Part shown: positions 1 through 7,233 of the stretch, piece after piece | Position numbering within the stretch: position 1 is the stretch's first letter | Layout: each line of letters opens with the position of its first letter | Assembly (NCBI GenBank): GCA_002433235.1 | Contig: DJHS01000143.1 | Location: forward strand, 1-15,973 | Length of the DNA: 15,973 nucleotides | Direction: 5' to 3' | Source: UBA6614 sp002433235 | GTDB lineage: Bacteria > Verrucomicrobiota > Verrucomicrobiia > Limisphaerales > UBA1100 | Program-made: the position numbers and the translations under genes | The notes under the pieces: model-generated | Database searches by the model: none | What the model was told of the DNA's origin: nothing | Seen by the model: only the letters and a program-made list of their open reading frames with translations

Positions 1-684
1 TTCATTCATTCGGATTACGCGGTGGTCAATTCCAAGATGGCGCAGCACTATCGCATTCCGGAGGTGCACGGCGTGCATTTCCGGCGGGTGCCCATCAAGG
101 CCGAGCGTCGCCGTGGCGGGTTGCTGACCGGTGCGGCGGTGTTGGCGATGAATTCCGACGGCAAAGATTCGCACCCGCTCAAGCGCGGGGTGTGGATGCT
201 CGAACGCATCCTGCACGATCCACCGCCACCGCCGCCGCCGAATGTGCCGGAGGTGGATCTGGCGGATCCGGAGATTGCCAAGATGACCCTGAAGGAACGG
301 ATCGCCGATCATCGCAATGATCCCGCCTGTTATTCCTGCCACGCGCGAATTGATCCGTGGGGCATCGCTTTTGAAAATTACGACGCGATGGGTTCCTTCC
401 GCACCGCCATCAAGGGCAAGCCGGTCGATGCGACGGCAGAGTTGTTTAACAAGCAACCCTTGGCGGGGATGGATGGCTTGAAACAGTATCTGCTCGCCGA
501 GCGTCAGGATCAGTTCGCCCGCGCCATGGCGCATAAGCTGACTGCCTACGCGCTGGGCCGGCACCTGACGTTTGCCGACCACGCGGATGTCGGGGAACTG
601 ACCCAGCAATTCCGGGGCAAGGGCGATCGGCTGCGAGACCTGGTTCATTTGCTGGTACAAAGTCGCATTTTTAACTCCAAATAA
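1..684 (+). CDS. DUF1592/DUF1588/DUF1585 cytochrome-like protein, C-terminal part only (cassette copy A)
   Basis: The left edge cuts this gene. The frame is open from base 1 and 227 residues remain before TAA at 682. What is left matches the last quarter of the complete paralogue at 2235-4796, motif for motif: the end of DUF1592, then DUF1588 (about residues 39-137 of the fragment) with seven prolines at 220-240 and a haem-type CYSCH motif at 328-342 followed by IDPWGIAFENYD, then DUF1585 (about 155-225) with QDQFARAMAHK. The CxxCH motif suggests covalent haem attachment outside the cytoplasm. The function of this family is unknown; such proteins are abundant in planctomycetes and verrucomicrobia. 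A DUF1552 gene follows after 28 bases, the usual partner. The GTG at 22 is not a credible start, because the homology continues upstream of it to base 1. Confidence 0.9.
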   Translation, partial: FIHSDYAVVNSKMAQHYRIPEVHGVHFRRVPIKAERRRGGLLTGAAVLAMNSDGKDSHPLKRGVWMLERILHDPPPPPPPNVPEVDLADPEIAKMTLKERIADHRNDPACYSCHARIDPWGIAFENYDAMGSFRTAIKGKPVDATAELFNKQPLAGMDGLKQYLLAERQDQFARAMAHKLTAYALGRHLTFADHADVGELTQQFRGKGDRLRDLVHLLVQSRIFNSK

Positions 685-712
685 CGGACTGAATTCGATA
701 CACTTTTTTGAG

Positions 713-2113
713 ATGAGGACTTCTGAAGCAAGCGCACTCACACGCAGGACGTTCCTGCGGGGAACTGGAATCGCCCTGGCTTTGCCGTGGCTCGAGACCT
801 TCGCGGCCGACTCCAAGCAGACCGCCACCCCGAAGCGATTTGTCAGCGTCTATCATCCCGATGGCGTGGGTGTGCCGCTGCGCGAAGATCCGGCCTGGAA
901 GGATTGGAGCTGGTTCCCGCGTGGTGGCGAGAAGGATTTTGAGCTGACCAAGGTGCTCGATGTGCTGGAGCCGTTGCGCAGCGACATCACCATTTATTCC
1001 GGCCTCTCCCATCCGGCGGTGCGGCGGGTGCACGGGCACTCCAATGCGGACCAATACCTCACCGGCGCGGACACGAAAGGGCACGGGCCTTACAAGAACT
1101 CGATTTCCTTGGATCAGTATTACGCCGCGCAAGTGGGTGATGCCACACGGCACGCTTCGCTGGTGATGTCCACCAATGGCGGCATCGGTGGCCCGCGCGG
1201 TGCGCAGACTCAGTCCTTCAACCGGGAAGGTCGCCCGATCCCGGCGATGAACAAGCCCAAGCAAATCTTCGACCTGCTTTTTGTCGCCGACGGCAAGGAA
1301 GCCGCCGCCCGACTGGCCCGGAGCAAGAGCGCTCTGGATTTGTTGATTGAGGATACCCGCTCGCTCGGCCGCAAGCTCTCCAAGCGCGATCAGGAAACGT
1401 TGCAGCAATACCTCGACTCTGTCCGCGATACAGAGGTCAAGCTGACCAAGGCCCGGCGTTGGCTCGACACGCCGCTGCCCCAAGTGGATTCCTCAAAATT
1501 GGATTTGGAATGCGGACCGGCCGAGGCCCGGCAATATTTCAAGACCATGTACGACCTGATTTACCTCGCCTTCCTGAGCGATTCCACCCGCGTGGCGACG
1601 TATCAGTTGGGCCGGGAAAACGGTGAAGGCCCGCATGACCTGCTCTCCAGGGCCGTTGGGCTGGGCGGCGCGCATGGCTTGACGCATTCGGTGAAAAAGA
1701 AGAACGGCTGGCAAAATCTCGGCACCTATAACCGTTATCAGATGGAGGAATTCGGGCGGTTCGTGAAGAAGCTGAAGGACACTCCGGAACCGACCGGCAA
1801 CGGGACTTTGCTGGACAACACCTTTGCCATGCACGGCTCGGCTTCCAGCAGTTTTCACCTTTCGCGGAATTATCCCATCGTCTCGGCGGGCGGCAAAAAT
1901 CTCGGTTTCAAAAACGGCCGCTACCTCCAGTACGTCAACCTGCTGAAAGATGGCAGCCTGCCCGGCGCGGGTGTCATTTCCGACTCCGGCTGGCGGGGAG
2001 TGGCCAAGGAGGAAGATCAGGCCCTAGGCCATCTGTTCGTCAGCATCCTCCAGCGGCTCGGTGTCGAGACCGACACCTTTGCCGGCTGCACGGGCACGCT
2101 TAAGCGCGTGTAA
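713..2113 (+). CDS. DUF1552 family exported protein (cassette copy A)
   Basis: This is a 466-residue protein, close to the usual DUF1552 length. The N-terminus carries a twin-arginine-like leader: TRRTFLRG at about residues 10-17, a hydrophobic stretch (IALALPWL), and a likely cut after ETFAA. It is therefore probably exported folded through Tat. The body aligns along its whole length with the paralogue at 4815-6218, with well over half of residues identical by eye. Shared blocks include a possible metal- or phosphate-binding HGH (H107, H109), the LVMST..G block, SKRDQET and the late GSASS..HLSRNYP block (from H374). No reaction is established for DUF1552. From memory, these genes habitually sit beside DUF1592-type cytochrome proteins, as DUF1501 genes do beside PSD1 proteins. 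It probably shares a transcript with the gene 28 bases upstream. The ATG lacks a properly spaced Shine-Dalgarno sequence. Confidence 0.9.
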   Translation: MRTSEASALTRRTFLRGTGIALALPWLETFAADSKQTATPKRFVSVYHPDGVGVPLREDPAWKDWSWFPRGGEKDFELTKVLDVLEPLRSDITIYSGLSHPAVRRVHGHSNADQYLTGADTKGHGPYKNSISLDQYYAAQVGDATRHASLVMSTNGGIGGPRGAQTQSFNREGRPIPAMNKPKQIFDLLFVADGKEAAARLARSKSALDLLIEDTRSLGRKLSKRDQETLQQYLDSVRDTEVKLTKARRWLDTPLPQVDSSKLDLECGPAEARQYFKTMYDLIYLAFLSDSTRVATYQLGRENGEGPHDLLSRAVGLGGAHGLTHSVKKKNGWQNLGTYNRYQMEEFGRFVKKLKDTPEPTGNGTLLDNTFAMHGSASSSFHLSRNYPIVSAGGKNLGFKNGRYLQYVNLLKDGSLPGAGVISDSGWRGVAKEEDQALGHLFVSILQRLGVETDTFAGCTGTLKRV

Positions 2114-2141
2114 CGGATTTCGCGACAAGGCTCCAGTGAAT

Positions 2142-2159
2142 CGAAGGCACTTGCCTTCG
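2142..2159 (+). other. Perfect inverted repeat between the cassette copies
   Basis: A 7-base stem, CGAAGGC (2142-2148), with an ACTT loop pairs with GCCTTCG (2153-2159). It lies in the 121-base gap between the DUF1552 gene of copy A and the cytochrome gene of copy B. No run of T follows it, so it is not a typical intrinsic terminator. It could be a processing or attenuation hairpin, or chance. Apart from this hairpin and the ribosome binding site near 2223, I see nothing in the gap. Confidence 0.4.
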
Positions 2160-2222
2160 GCAACGTCCAAGTCATCCTCGCCCTCCAAGCGGTCTCTACT
2201 CGAGCGCACTCCGGGCGGCGTT

Positions 2223-2227
2223 GAGGG
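2223..2227 (+). promoter_or_regulatory. Ribosome binding site (GAGGG) fixing the start at 2235
   Basis: GAGGG lies 7 bases before the ATG at 2235. It decides the start: the frame stays open upstream to a GTG at 2061, but that start would overlap the previous gene by 53 bases and would hide the signal peptide that begins at 2235. Confidence 0.6.
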
Positions 2228-2234
2228 CAGCAAA

Positions 2235-4796
2235 ATGAAACGATTATCCATCATCATCGGCATGTTCGCCGGTTTGCTCGCATGGGCGGAAACGCCCAAG
2301 GCGAACTTGGATTCCTTCCGCAAGGAAATCGGGCCGGTGTTGAGGGCGGCGTGTGTGCGGTGTCACGGGCCGGAGAAGCAGAAGGCGAAATTTCGGGTCG
2401 ATACGCTGGATCCGGATTTGCTCAAGGGCAAGGACGTGAGCTGGTGGCTGGAGGTGCAGGGGGTGTTGACCAACGGCGAGATGCCGCCGCCGGATTCGGA
2501 TGTGAAGCTGGCCGATGCCGACCGTGTGAAGGTGATCGACTGGTTGGCGGGGGAAATCCGCGCAGCCTCGGAAGCGCGTCGGGCAGAGGGCGGCCACAGC
2601 ACCTTCCGGCGGATGACGCGTTACGAGTACAAGTACGCCATGCAGGATTTGCTTGGGTTGCCGCATGATTTCTCGCGCGATCTGCCGCCGGAGACGTCCT
2701 CGGAGGACGGCTTCAAGAACAGCTCGGACATGCTGCAGATGACCGCCGTTCAGTTCGCCCAGTACCGCGCGCAGGCACGGCGGGCGCTGGAACTGGCGAC
2801 CGTGCGGGGTGATCGGCCGGCGCCGGTGTATTACGGGCTGAGCATGCGCGGGTTCACGGAACGGTTTGAGGCAAAGTACGCCGCCACGGTGAAACGTACG
2901 CGCCAAAAGGTTTTGGACGAAGGCCTTTCGGTGGAGGAAGTGCTCAAGGCGGAAAAAGAAAAATTCTCACGCAATCCCGGCGGGTCGCATTTCAAGGATT
3001 TGGTCACCGGCCAAGGCGTGCGCACCAAATGGGCGTATCACGGCGCCAAATATGCGTGGAAGCCCACGGATCAGCGGCCGGAGGTGCCGGCGGTTTCGCC
3101 GGATGTATTGGTGATCCCGGCCAACCAGAAATTCATCATCGACGTCGGTGACGGCCTGCCGGACACGGGCCTCATGCGCGTGCGCGTCCGGGCGGCACGG
3201 GAATCGGCCGAGGGAAAACATCTGCCGACCTTGCGACTGCATTTCGGCAATCAGGGCAGCAACGATTCGCGCGTGTCCGTGGAGGTGGGCGGGCGCGACT
3301 TGACCATCGATGCGCCGCCGGGCAAGCCGCGCTTTTATCAGTGGGACGTGCCGCTGACGGAAATTCCGCGCAACGCTTTTCGGCATATTCAAAAGCTGGG
3401 CCAACTGCCGAACCCGGCGGAATTCATTGAGCTGCGCAACACCTCCAGCACGCCGGTGGGGTTGGTGATTGATTACGTGGAGGTCATCGCGCCGGTGCTG
3501 GAAACGTGGCCGCCCGCGTCGCACACAGCCATTTTTCACGAGCGTAAGGATGCCGATGAGCCAACGTACGCGCGCGAAGTATTGGAGCGGTTCATGTCCC
3601 ATGCGTGGCGCCGGCCGGTGAGCGAGGCGGAGGTGGGCCAAAAGCTCGCGCTGTACGCCAAGCTGCGGCCGCAGTGCGAGGATTTTCAGGAAGCAATGGT
3701 GGAGGTTCTGGCGTCGGTGTTGGCTTCGCCCAAATTCCTGTACCTCGTCCGGGCCGGCGAGGAGGACGCCAAACCCGACCAGCGCGTGACGGATCTGGAA
3801 CTGGCCACGCGGCTGTCGTTTTTTCTCTGGAGCAGCACCCCGGATGCCGAGCTATTGCGCTTGGCCAAAACGGGTAAGCTGTCCGACGCCAAGGTGCTGA
3901 AGCAGCAGGCACGGCGGTTGTTGGCCGATCCGCGCGCCACCCGGTTTGCGATGCATTACACGCGCCAATGGCTGGGCGTGGAGCAGTTGGATTTCGTGAA
4001 GATCGACACCAAGGCGCACGGCAATGTCGACCCGCTCCTGCTGGAGGCGATGAAGCGGGAACCGGTGGCTCTCTTCGGCGAGATGCTGCGGGCCAATCGG
4101 CCGGTCACGGAGTTTCTCCACGCCGATTATGTGCTGGTGAACGATCGCCTCGCACGGCACTACGGCATCCCGAAAGTGCACGGTGATCAGTTCCGCAAGG
4201 TGAAGCTGCCAGCGGAGATCAAGCGCGGCGGACTGCTCACCGCGGCGGGGTTGCTGGTGATGAATTCTGACGGCAAAGATTCGCACCCGCTCAAGCGCGG
4301 CATTTGGTTGCTGGAAAATCTGTTGCACGATCCGCCGCCGCCACCGCCGCCGGCCGTGCCGGAAATTGACCTAGCCGATCCGGCGATTCTCAAGATGACG
4401 CTCAAGCAACGCATGGAGGATCATCGTAGTGATCCGGCGTGCTTCTCGTGCCACTCGAAGATCGATCCGTGGGGCATCGCGTTTGAAAATTTCGACGCGC
4501 TCGGCCAGTGGCGCGACAAGATCGGCGATGAGCCCGTCGATGCGGCGAGCGTGTTGTTCAACAAGGACGAACTGCGCGGCATGAAGGGCCTGAAGGATTA
4601 CCTGCTCGCCAATCGGCAGGATCAGTTCGCGCGCGCAATGGCGCACAAGATGGCCGCGTACGCACTGGGCCGGCCGCTGACCTTTGGCGATCGCGCCGAG
4701 GTGGACCGCGTCACCGCTGCCTTGCGAAAGCGCGGCGATGGTCTGGCGGATTTGGTGTTTCTGATTGTGAAAAGTGATTTATTTCAGTTAAAATAA
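2235..4796 (+). CDS. PSCyt1-DUF1587-DUF1595-DUF1592-DUF1588-DUF1585 cytochrome-like protein (cassette copy B)
   Basis: This is an 853-residue exported protein. The ATG at 2235 is chosen because it has a GAGGG ribosome binding site and begins a signal peptide (MKRLSIIIGMFAGLLAWAE). Domains in order: PSCyt1 cytochrome-like domain with a CVRCH haem motif at residues 40-44; DUF1587 (about 122-186); a charged segment and then a beta-rich stretch (about 290-425) that looks like a jelly-roll carbohydrate-binding-type fold; DUF1595 (about 445-506); DUF1592 (about 518-651); DUF1588 (about 664-762) with seven prolines (700-706) and a second haem motif, CFSCH, at 736-740; DUF1585 (about 783-850). The two CxxCH motifs suggest a di-haem protein. 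The true role is unknown; electron transfer linked to glycan or alcohol oxidation has been speculated for the family. The DUF1552 partner follows after 18 bases. Confidence 0.93.
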   Translation: MKRLSIIIGMFAGLLAWAETPKANLDSFRKEIGPVLRAACVRCHGPEKQKAKFRVDTLDPDLLKGKDVSWWLEVQGVLTNGEMPPPDSDVKLADADRVKVIDWLAGEIRAASEARRAEGGHSTFRRMTRYEYKYAMQDLLGLPHDFSRDLPPETSSEDGFKNSSDMLQMTAVQFAQYRAQARRALELATVRGDRPAPVYYGLSMRGFTERFEAKYAATVKRTRQKVLDEGLSVEEVLKAEKEKFSRNPGGSHFKDLVTGQGVRTKWAYHGAKYAWKPTDQRPEVPAVSPDVLVIPANQKFIIDVGDGLPDTGLMRVRVRAARESAEGKHLPTLRLHFGNQGSNDSRVSVEVGGRDLTIDAPPGKPRFYQWDVPLTEIPRNAFRHIQKLGQLPNPAEFIELRNTSSTPVGLVIDYVEVIAPVLETWPPASHTAIFHERKDADEPTYAREVLERFMSHAWRRPVSEAEVGQKLALYAKLRPQCEDFQEAMVEVLASVLASPKFLYLVRAGEEDAKPDQRVTDLELATRLSFFLWSSTPDAELLRLAKTGKLSDAKVLKQQARRLLADPRATRFAMHYTRQWLGVEQLDFVKIDTKAHGNVDPLLLEAMKREPVALFGEMLRANRPVTEFLHADYVLVNDRLARHYGIPKVHGDQFRKVKLPAEIKRGGLLTAAGLLVMNSDGKDSHPLKRGIWLLENLLHDPPPPPPPAVPEIDLADPAILKMTLKQRMEDHRSDPACFSCHSKIDPWGIAFENFDALGQWRDKIGDEPVDAASVLFNKDELRGMKGLKDYLLANRQDQFARAMAHKMAAYALGRPLTFGDRAEVDRVTAALRKRGDGLADLVFLIVKSDLFQLK

Positions 4797-4814
4797 CTGC
4801 GAAGGAGCAAAGCC

Positions 4815-6218
4815 ATGAACATGAATTTATCTTCCCTCGATCGACGGAAATTCCTGCGCGGCGCCGGTGTGGCACTGGCGTTGCCGTGGCTGGAATCTTT
4901 CGCGCCCGTGGCGCGCGCCGCCAGCAAGCCCAAGCAGCGCAAACGCCTGGCCTGTTTTTATCTGCCCGACGGTGTGCCGATGCCGCTGGAGAAGGATCCC
5001 GCCTTCAAGGACTGGAGCTGGTTCCCGCACGGTGGCCGCAAGGATTTCAAGCTCACCAAGTGCATGGAAACGCTCGCGCCGTTGCGCGATGAGTTGACCG
5101 TGTTTTCCGGCCTGTCGAATCCCGCGCTGCGGCGCGTGCATGGCCACGCCAATGCCGACCAGTTTATCACTGCGGCGGACACCGGCGCCGATGGCGATTA
5201 TCACAACAGCATATCGCTCGATCAGGTGTTTGCCGCGCACACCGGTGAACACACTCGCCACGCCTCGCTGGTGATGTCCACCGACGGCGGCACTGGCTCG
5301 CCGCGCGGCGCCCACACGCTTTCGTACAACGCCCAGGGCCGGCCCATCCCCGCCGAGCACAAGCCCAAGCGCATTTTTGACATGCTCTTTGTAAAGAGCG
5401 GCCCGGACGCCGCGCGTCGTCTCGCCCTGAGCCAAAGTGCGCTGGATGATTTGCTGGAGGACGCGCGGTCGCTCAACCGCTCGCTTTCCAAGCGCGATCA
5501 GGAGACGCTCGCCGAGTATCTGCAGTCCGTGCGCGACACTGAGGTGCGCGTTGCCAAGGCCAAGCGTTGGTTGAACATTCCGTTGCCCAAGGTGGACACC
5601 GACCATCTCAAGCTCGATGTCACGCCCGAGGATCCACGCAATTTCCTGCGCACCATGTACGAGCTGATTTATCTCGCGTTCAAGACCGACACCACGCGCG
5701 TGGCCACCTACCAACTCGGCCGTGAGAACGGCGTGGGCGTCAGTGATTACCTCGCGCGCGCCGTGGGCTTCAAGGCTGCGCACTGGCTGACGCATGAGGT
5801 GAAGAAGCCTGGTGGCTACAAGAACTTCGGCGTTTACTGCCGTTTCATCAACGAGGAACTCGGCCGCTTTGCCAGCCGACTCAAGGCCACGCCTGAGCCC
5901 GGCGGTGAGGGCAATATGCTCGATCACACCGCACTCCTGTTCGGCTCGGCATCCAGCGCATTCCACCTGTCGCGCAACTATCCGCTGCTGCTCATCGGCG
6001 GTCGCAAGCTCGGCTTCAAGCACGGCCAATACCTCAAGTACGGGCAGGGTAACCAGAAACACCAAGCCACTGCGGGCATCGACACCGACGCCGGTTGGCG
6101 CGGCGAAATGAACTTCAGCGAACTGCCCACCGCCCACCTTTACCTCACCATGCTCCACAAGCTCGGCGTCGAAACCAAGAGCTTCGCCGGTAGCACGGAG
6201 ACACTGGCCGAGGTGTAG
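4815..6218 (+). CDS. DUF1552 family exported protein (cassette copy B)
   Basis: This is a 467-residue paralogue of the protein at 713-2113. A clear Shine-Dalgarno AAGGAG (4802-4807) sits 7 bases before the ATG. The leader is twin-arginine-like: DRRKFLRG at about residues 9-16, then AGVALALPWL, with a possible cut after ARA near residue 35. The conserved blocks of copy A are all present, including HGH (H109, H111), LVMST.GG, SKRDQET and GSASS..HLSRNYP. The residue before GSASS is Phe376 here and His374 in copy A, one of several differences that may separate the roles of the two copies. The function is unknown. It is probably co-translated or co-expressed with the cytochrome-like protein upstream and exported to the same compartment. 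The next gene begins 28 bases downstream. Confidence 0.92.
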   Translation: MNMNLSSLDRRKFLRGAGVALALPWLESFAPVARAASKPKQRKRLACFYLPDGVPMPLEKDPAFKDWSWFPHGGRKDFKLTKCMETLAPLRDELTVFSGLSNPALRRVHGHANADQFITAADTGADGDYHNSISLDQVFAAHTGEHTRHASLVMSTDGGTGSPRGAHTLSYNAQGRPIPAEHKPKRIFDMLFVKSGPDAARRLALSQSALDDLLEDARSLNRSLSKRDQETLAEYLQSVRDTEVRVAKAKRWLNIPLPKVDTDHLKLDVTPEDPRNFLRTMYELIYLAFKTDTTRVATYQLGRENGVGVSDYLARAVGFKAAHWLTHEVKKPGGYKNFGVYCRFINEELGRFASRLKATPEPGGEGNMLDHTALLFGSASSAFHLSRNYPLLLIGGRKLGFKHGQYLKYGQGNQKHQATAGIDTDAGWRGEMNFSELPTAHLYLTMLHKLGVETKSFAGSTETLAEV

Positions 6219-6246
6219 GGCAATGCCATCGGGTTGATTAACGGCG

Positions 6247-7233
6247 ATGGATTTGCTGACCCAAGGCCTCGTGGGTTCGGCAGTTGCCCAATCATTTTGT
6301 CGGCCGAAGGCTCAGTATCGGGTAGCATTCTACGGGGCTGTCGCCGGGATGGCGCCGGACTTGGATGCGCTGATTAGCTCCTCAGCGGATCCGCTGTTAA
6401 ACCTCGATTATCACCGGCACTTCTCGCATTCGCTGGCGTTTATTCCGGTGGGCGCATCCATCGTGGCGTTGCTGATCTGGCTGGTGTCCCGACGGCGGTT
6501 TGATTTCCGTGAAATTTGGATGGCCTGTCTTTTGGGGTACGCCACGCACGGATTGCTGGATGCCTGCACTAGTTACGGCACGCATTTGTGGTGGCCATTT
6601 GCGTTGGATCGGGTTTCGTGGAATCTCGTGTCCATCATCGATCCGCTGTTCAGCCTGCCGCTTTTGGTGCTGACCGTTTGGGGCGCGTGGCGCAGTCGCG
6701 TTTGGTTTCCGCGCGTGGCGATGATGTTCTGTGCGTGCTATCTGCTATTTGCCTTTGCCCAACATCGCGGGGCGCAATCGGCCCAGCACGCGCTCATCGC
6801 GCAACGCGAACACGGGGCGGAACGTCAGGTGGTGAAGCCCAGCATCGGCAACGTGTTTCTGCATCGCTCGGTGTATCTGCACGATGGCGATTATCATGTG
6901 GACGCGATCCATGTGATTCCCGGGTTTGCACCGAAGGTCTATCCCGGCGGCAAAGTGGACGCATACACATCCACCCAAACCAACCGCGATGTCGCCCGGT
7001 TCGACCGGTTGTCCAACGGCTTTCTGTGCCGACACCCCGAGGCGGCCGACGTGATCGGCGATATCCGCTACGGCATGCTGCCCACCTCGACAGTACCGTT
7101 GTGGGGAATTAAAATAAATCGCGCCCAACCCGACGAGCCGGTACGCTTTGTGAAATACCGCGAAGCCAACAAGGCGGATCTCAATCGATTTTATCAAATG
7201 CTTTTTCGGCGAGAGAGTTTACCCAGACAGTAA
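6247..7233 (+). CDS. YdjM-type membrane-bound metal-dependent hydrolase (PF04307-like)
   Basis: This is a 328-residue integral membrane protein. The N-terminus (MDLLTQGLVGSAVAQ), PDLDAL (residues 37-42), HRHFSHS (56-62) and THGLLD (100-105) are the polar, His/Asp-rich motifs typical of the YdjM/YbcI family and probably bind a metal at the membrane face. Hydrophobic segments lie at about 64-80, 88-108, 134-153 and 158-175, so the first half is membrane-embedded. The last ~150 residues are soluble and less recognisable. The family's substrate is not established; E. coli YdjM belongs to the LexA (SOS) regulon, but I see no LexA box here. There is no clear Shine-Dalgarno sequence. Its TAA overlaps the next gene's ATG by one base, so it is probably translationally coupled to the glycan operon. 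It does not resemble either neighbour group and may be a bystander. Confidence 0.85.
   Translation: MDLLTQGLVGSAVAQSFCRPKAQYRVAFYGAVAGMAPDLDALISSSADPLLNLDYHRHFSHSLAFIPVGASIVALLIWLVSRRRFDFREIWMACLLGYATHGLLDACTSYGTHLWWPFALDRVSWNLVSIIDPLFSLPLLVLTVWGAWRSRVWFPRVAMMFCACYLLFAFAQHRGAQSAQHALIAQREHGAERQVVKPSIGNVFLHRSVYLHDGDYHVDAIHVIPGFAPKVYPGGKVDAYTSTQTNRDVARFDRLSNGFLCRHPEAADVIGDIRYGMLPTSTVPLWGIKINRAQPDEPVRFVKYREANKADLNRFYQMLFRRESLPRQ

Larger units (their letters stand above)
1..6218 (+). repeat. Tandem duplicated two-gene cassette (DUF1592-type plus DUF1552), diverged copies
   Basis: Copy A (1-2113, truncated by the edge) and copy B (2235-6218) have the same gene order, strand and domain content, and both products align collinearly. 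At DNA level most of the sequence has diverged, but patches remain close: bases 147-188 and 4259-4300 differ at only one of 42 positions, over the motif MNSDGKDSHPLKRG. An old tandem duplication explains this most simply. Acquisition of two related cassettes side by side is the alternative. Confidence 0.75.

Noticed and set aside
48..281. Minus-strand frame with a glycine run
   Set aside because: It is simply the reverse complement of the polyproline codons of the cytochrome-like gene.
704..709. T-run before the DUF1552 gene of copy A as a terminator
   Set aside because: No stable stem precedes it, and the 28-base spacing within a conserved gene pair argues for read-through.
2142..2159. Intrinsic terminator
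   Set aside because: The stem is good, but the following bases (GCAACGTCC) contain no T-run.
2061..2234. Upstream extension of the copy B cytochrome-like gene from a GTG
   Set aside because: It would overlap the end of the DUF1552 gene, has low-complexity Ser/Arg/Pro content, and would bury the signal peptide that starts at the ATG at 2235, which has its own ribosome binding site.
4827..6158. Minus-strand open frame (443 codons) opposite the DUF1552 gene of copy B
   Set aside because: It mirrors a gene with a full-length paralogue in the window. The shadow protein has no motif, and conservation follows the plus-strand reading frame.
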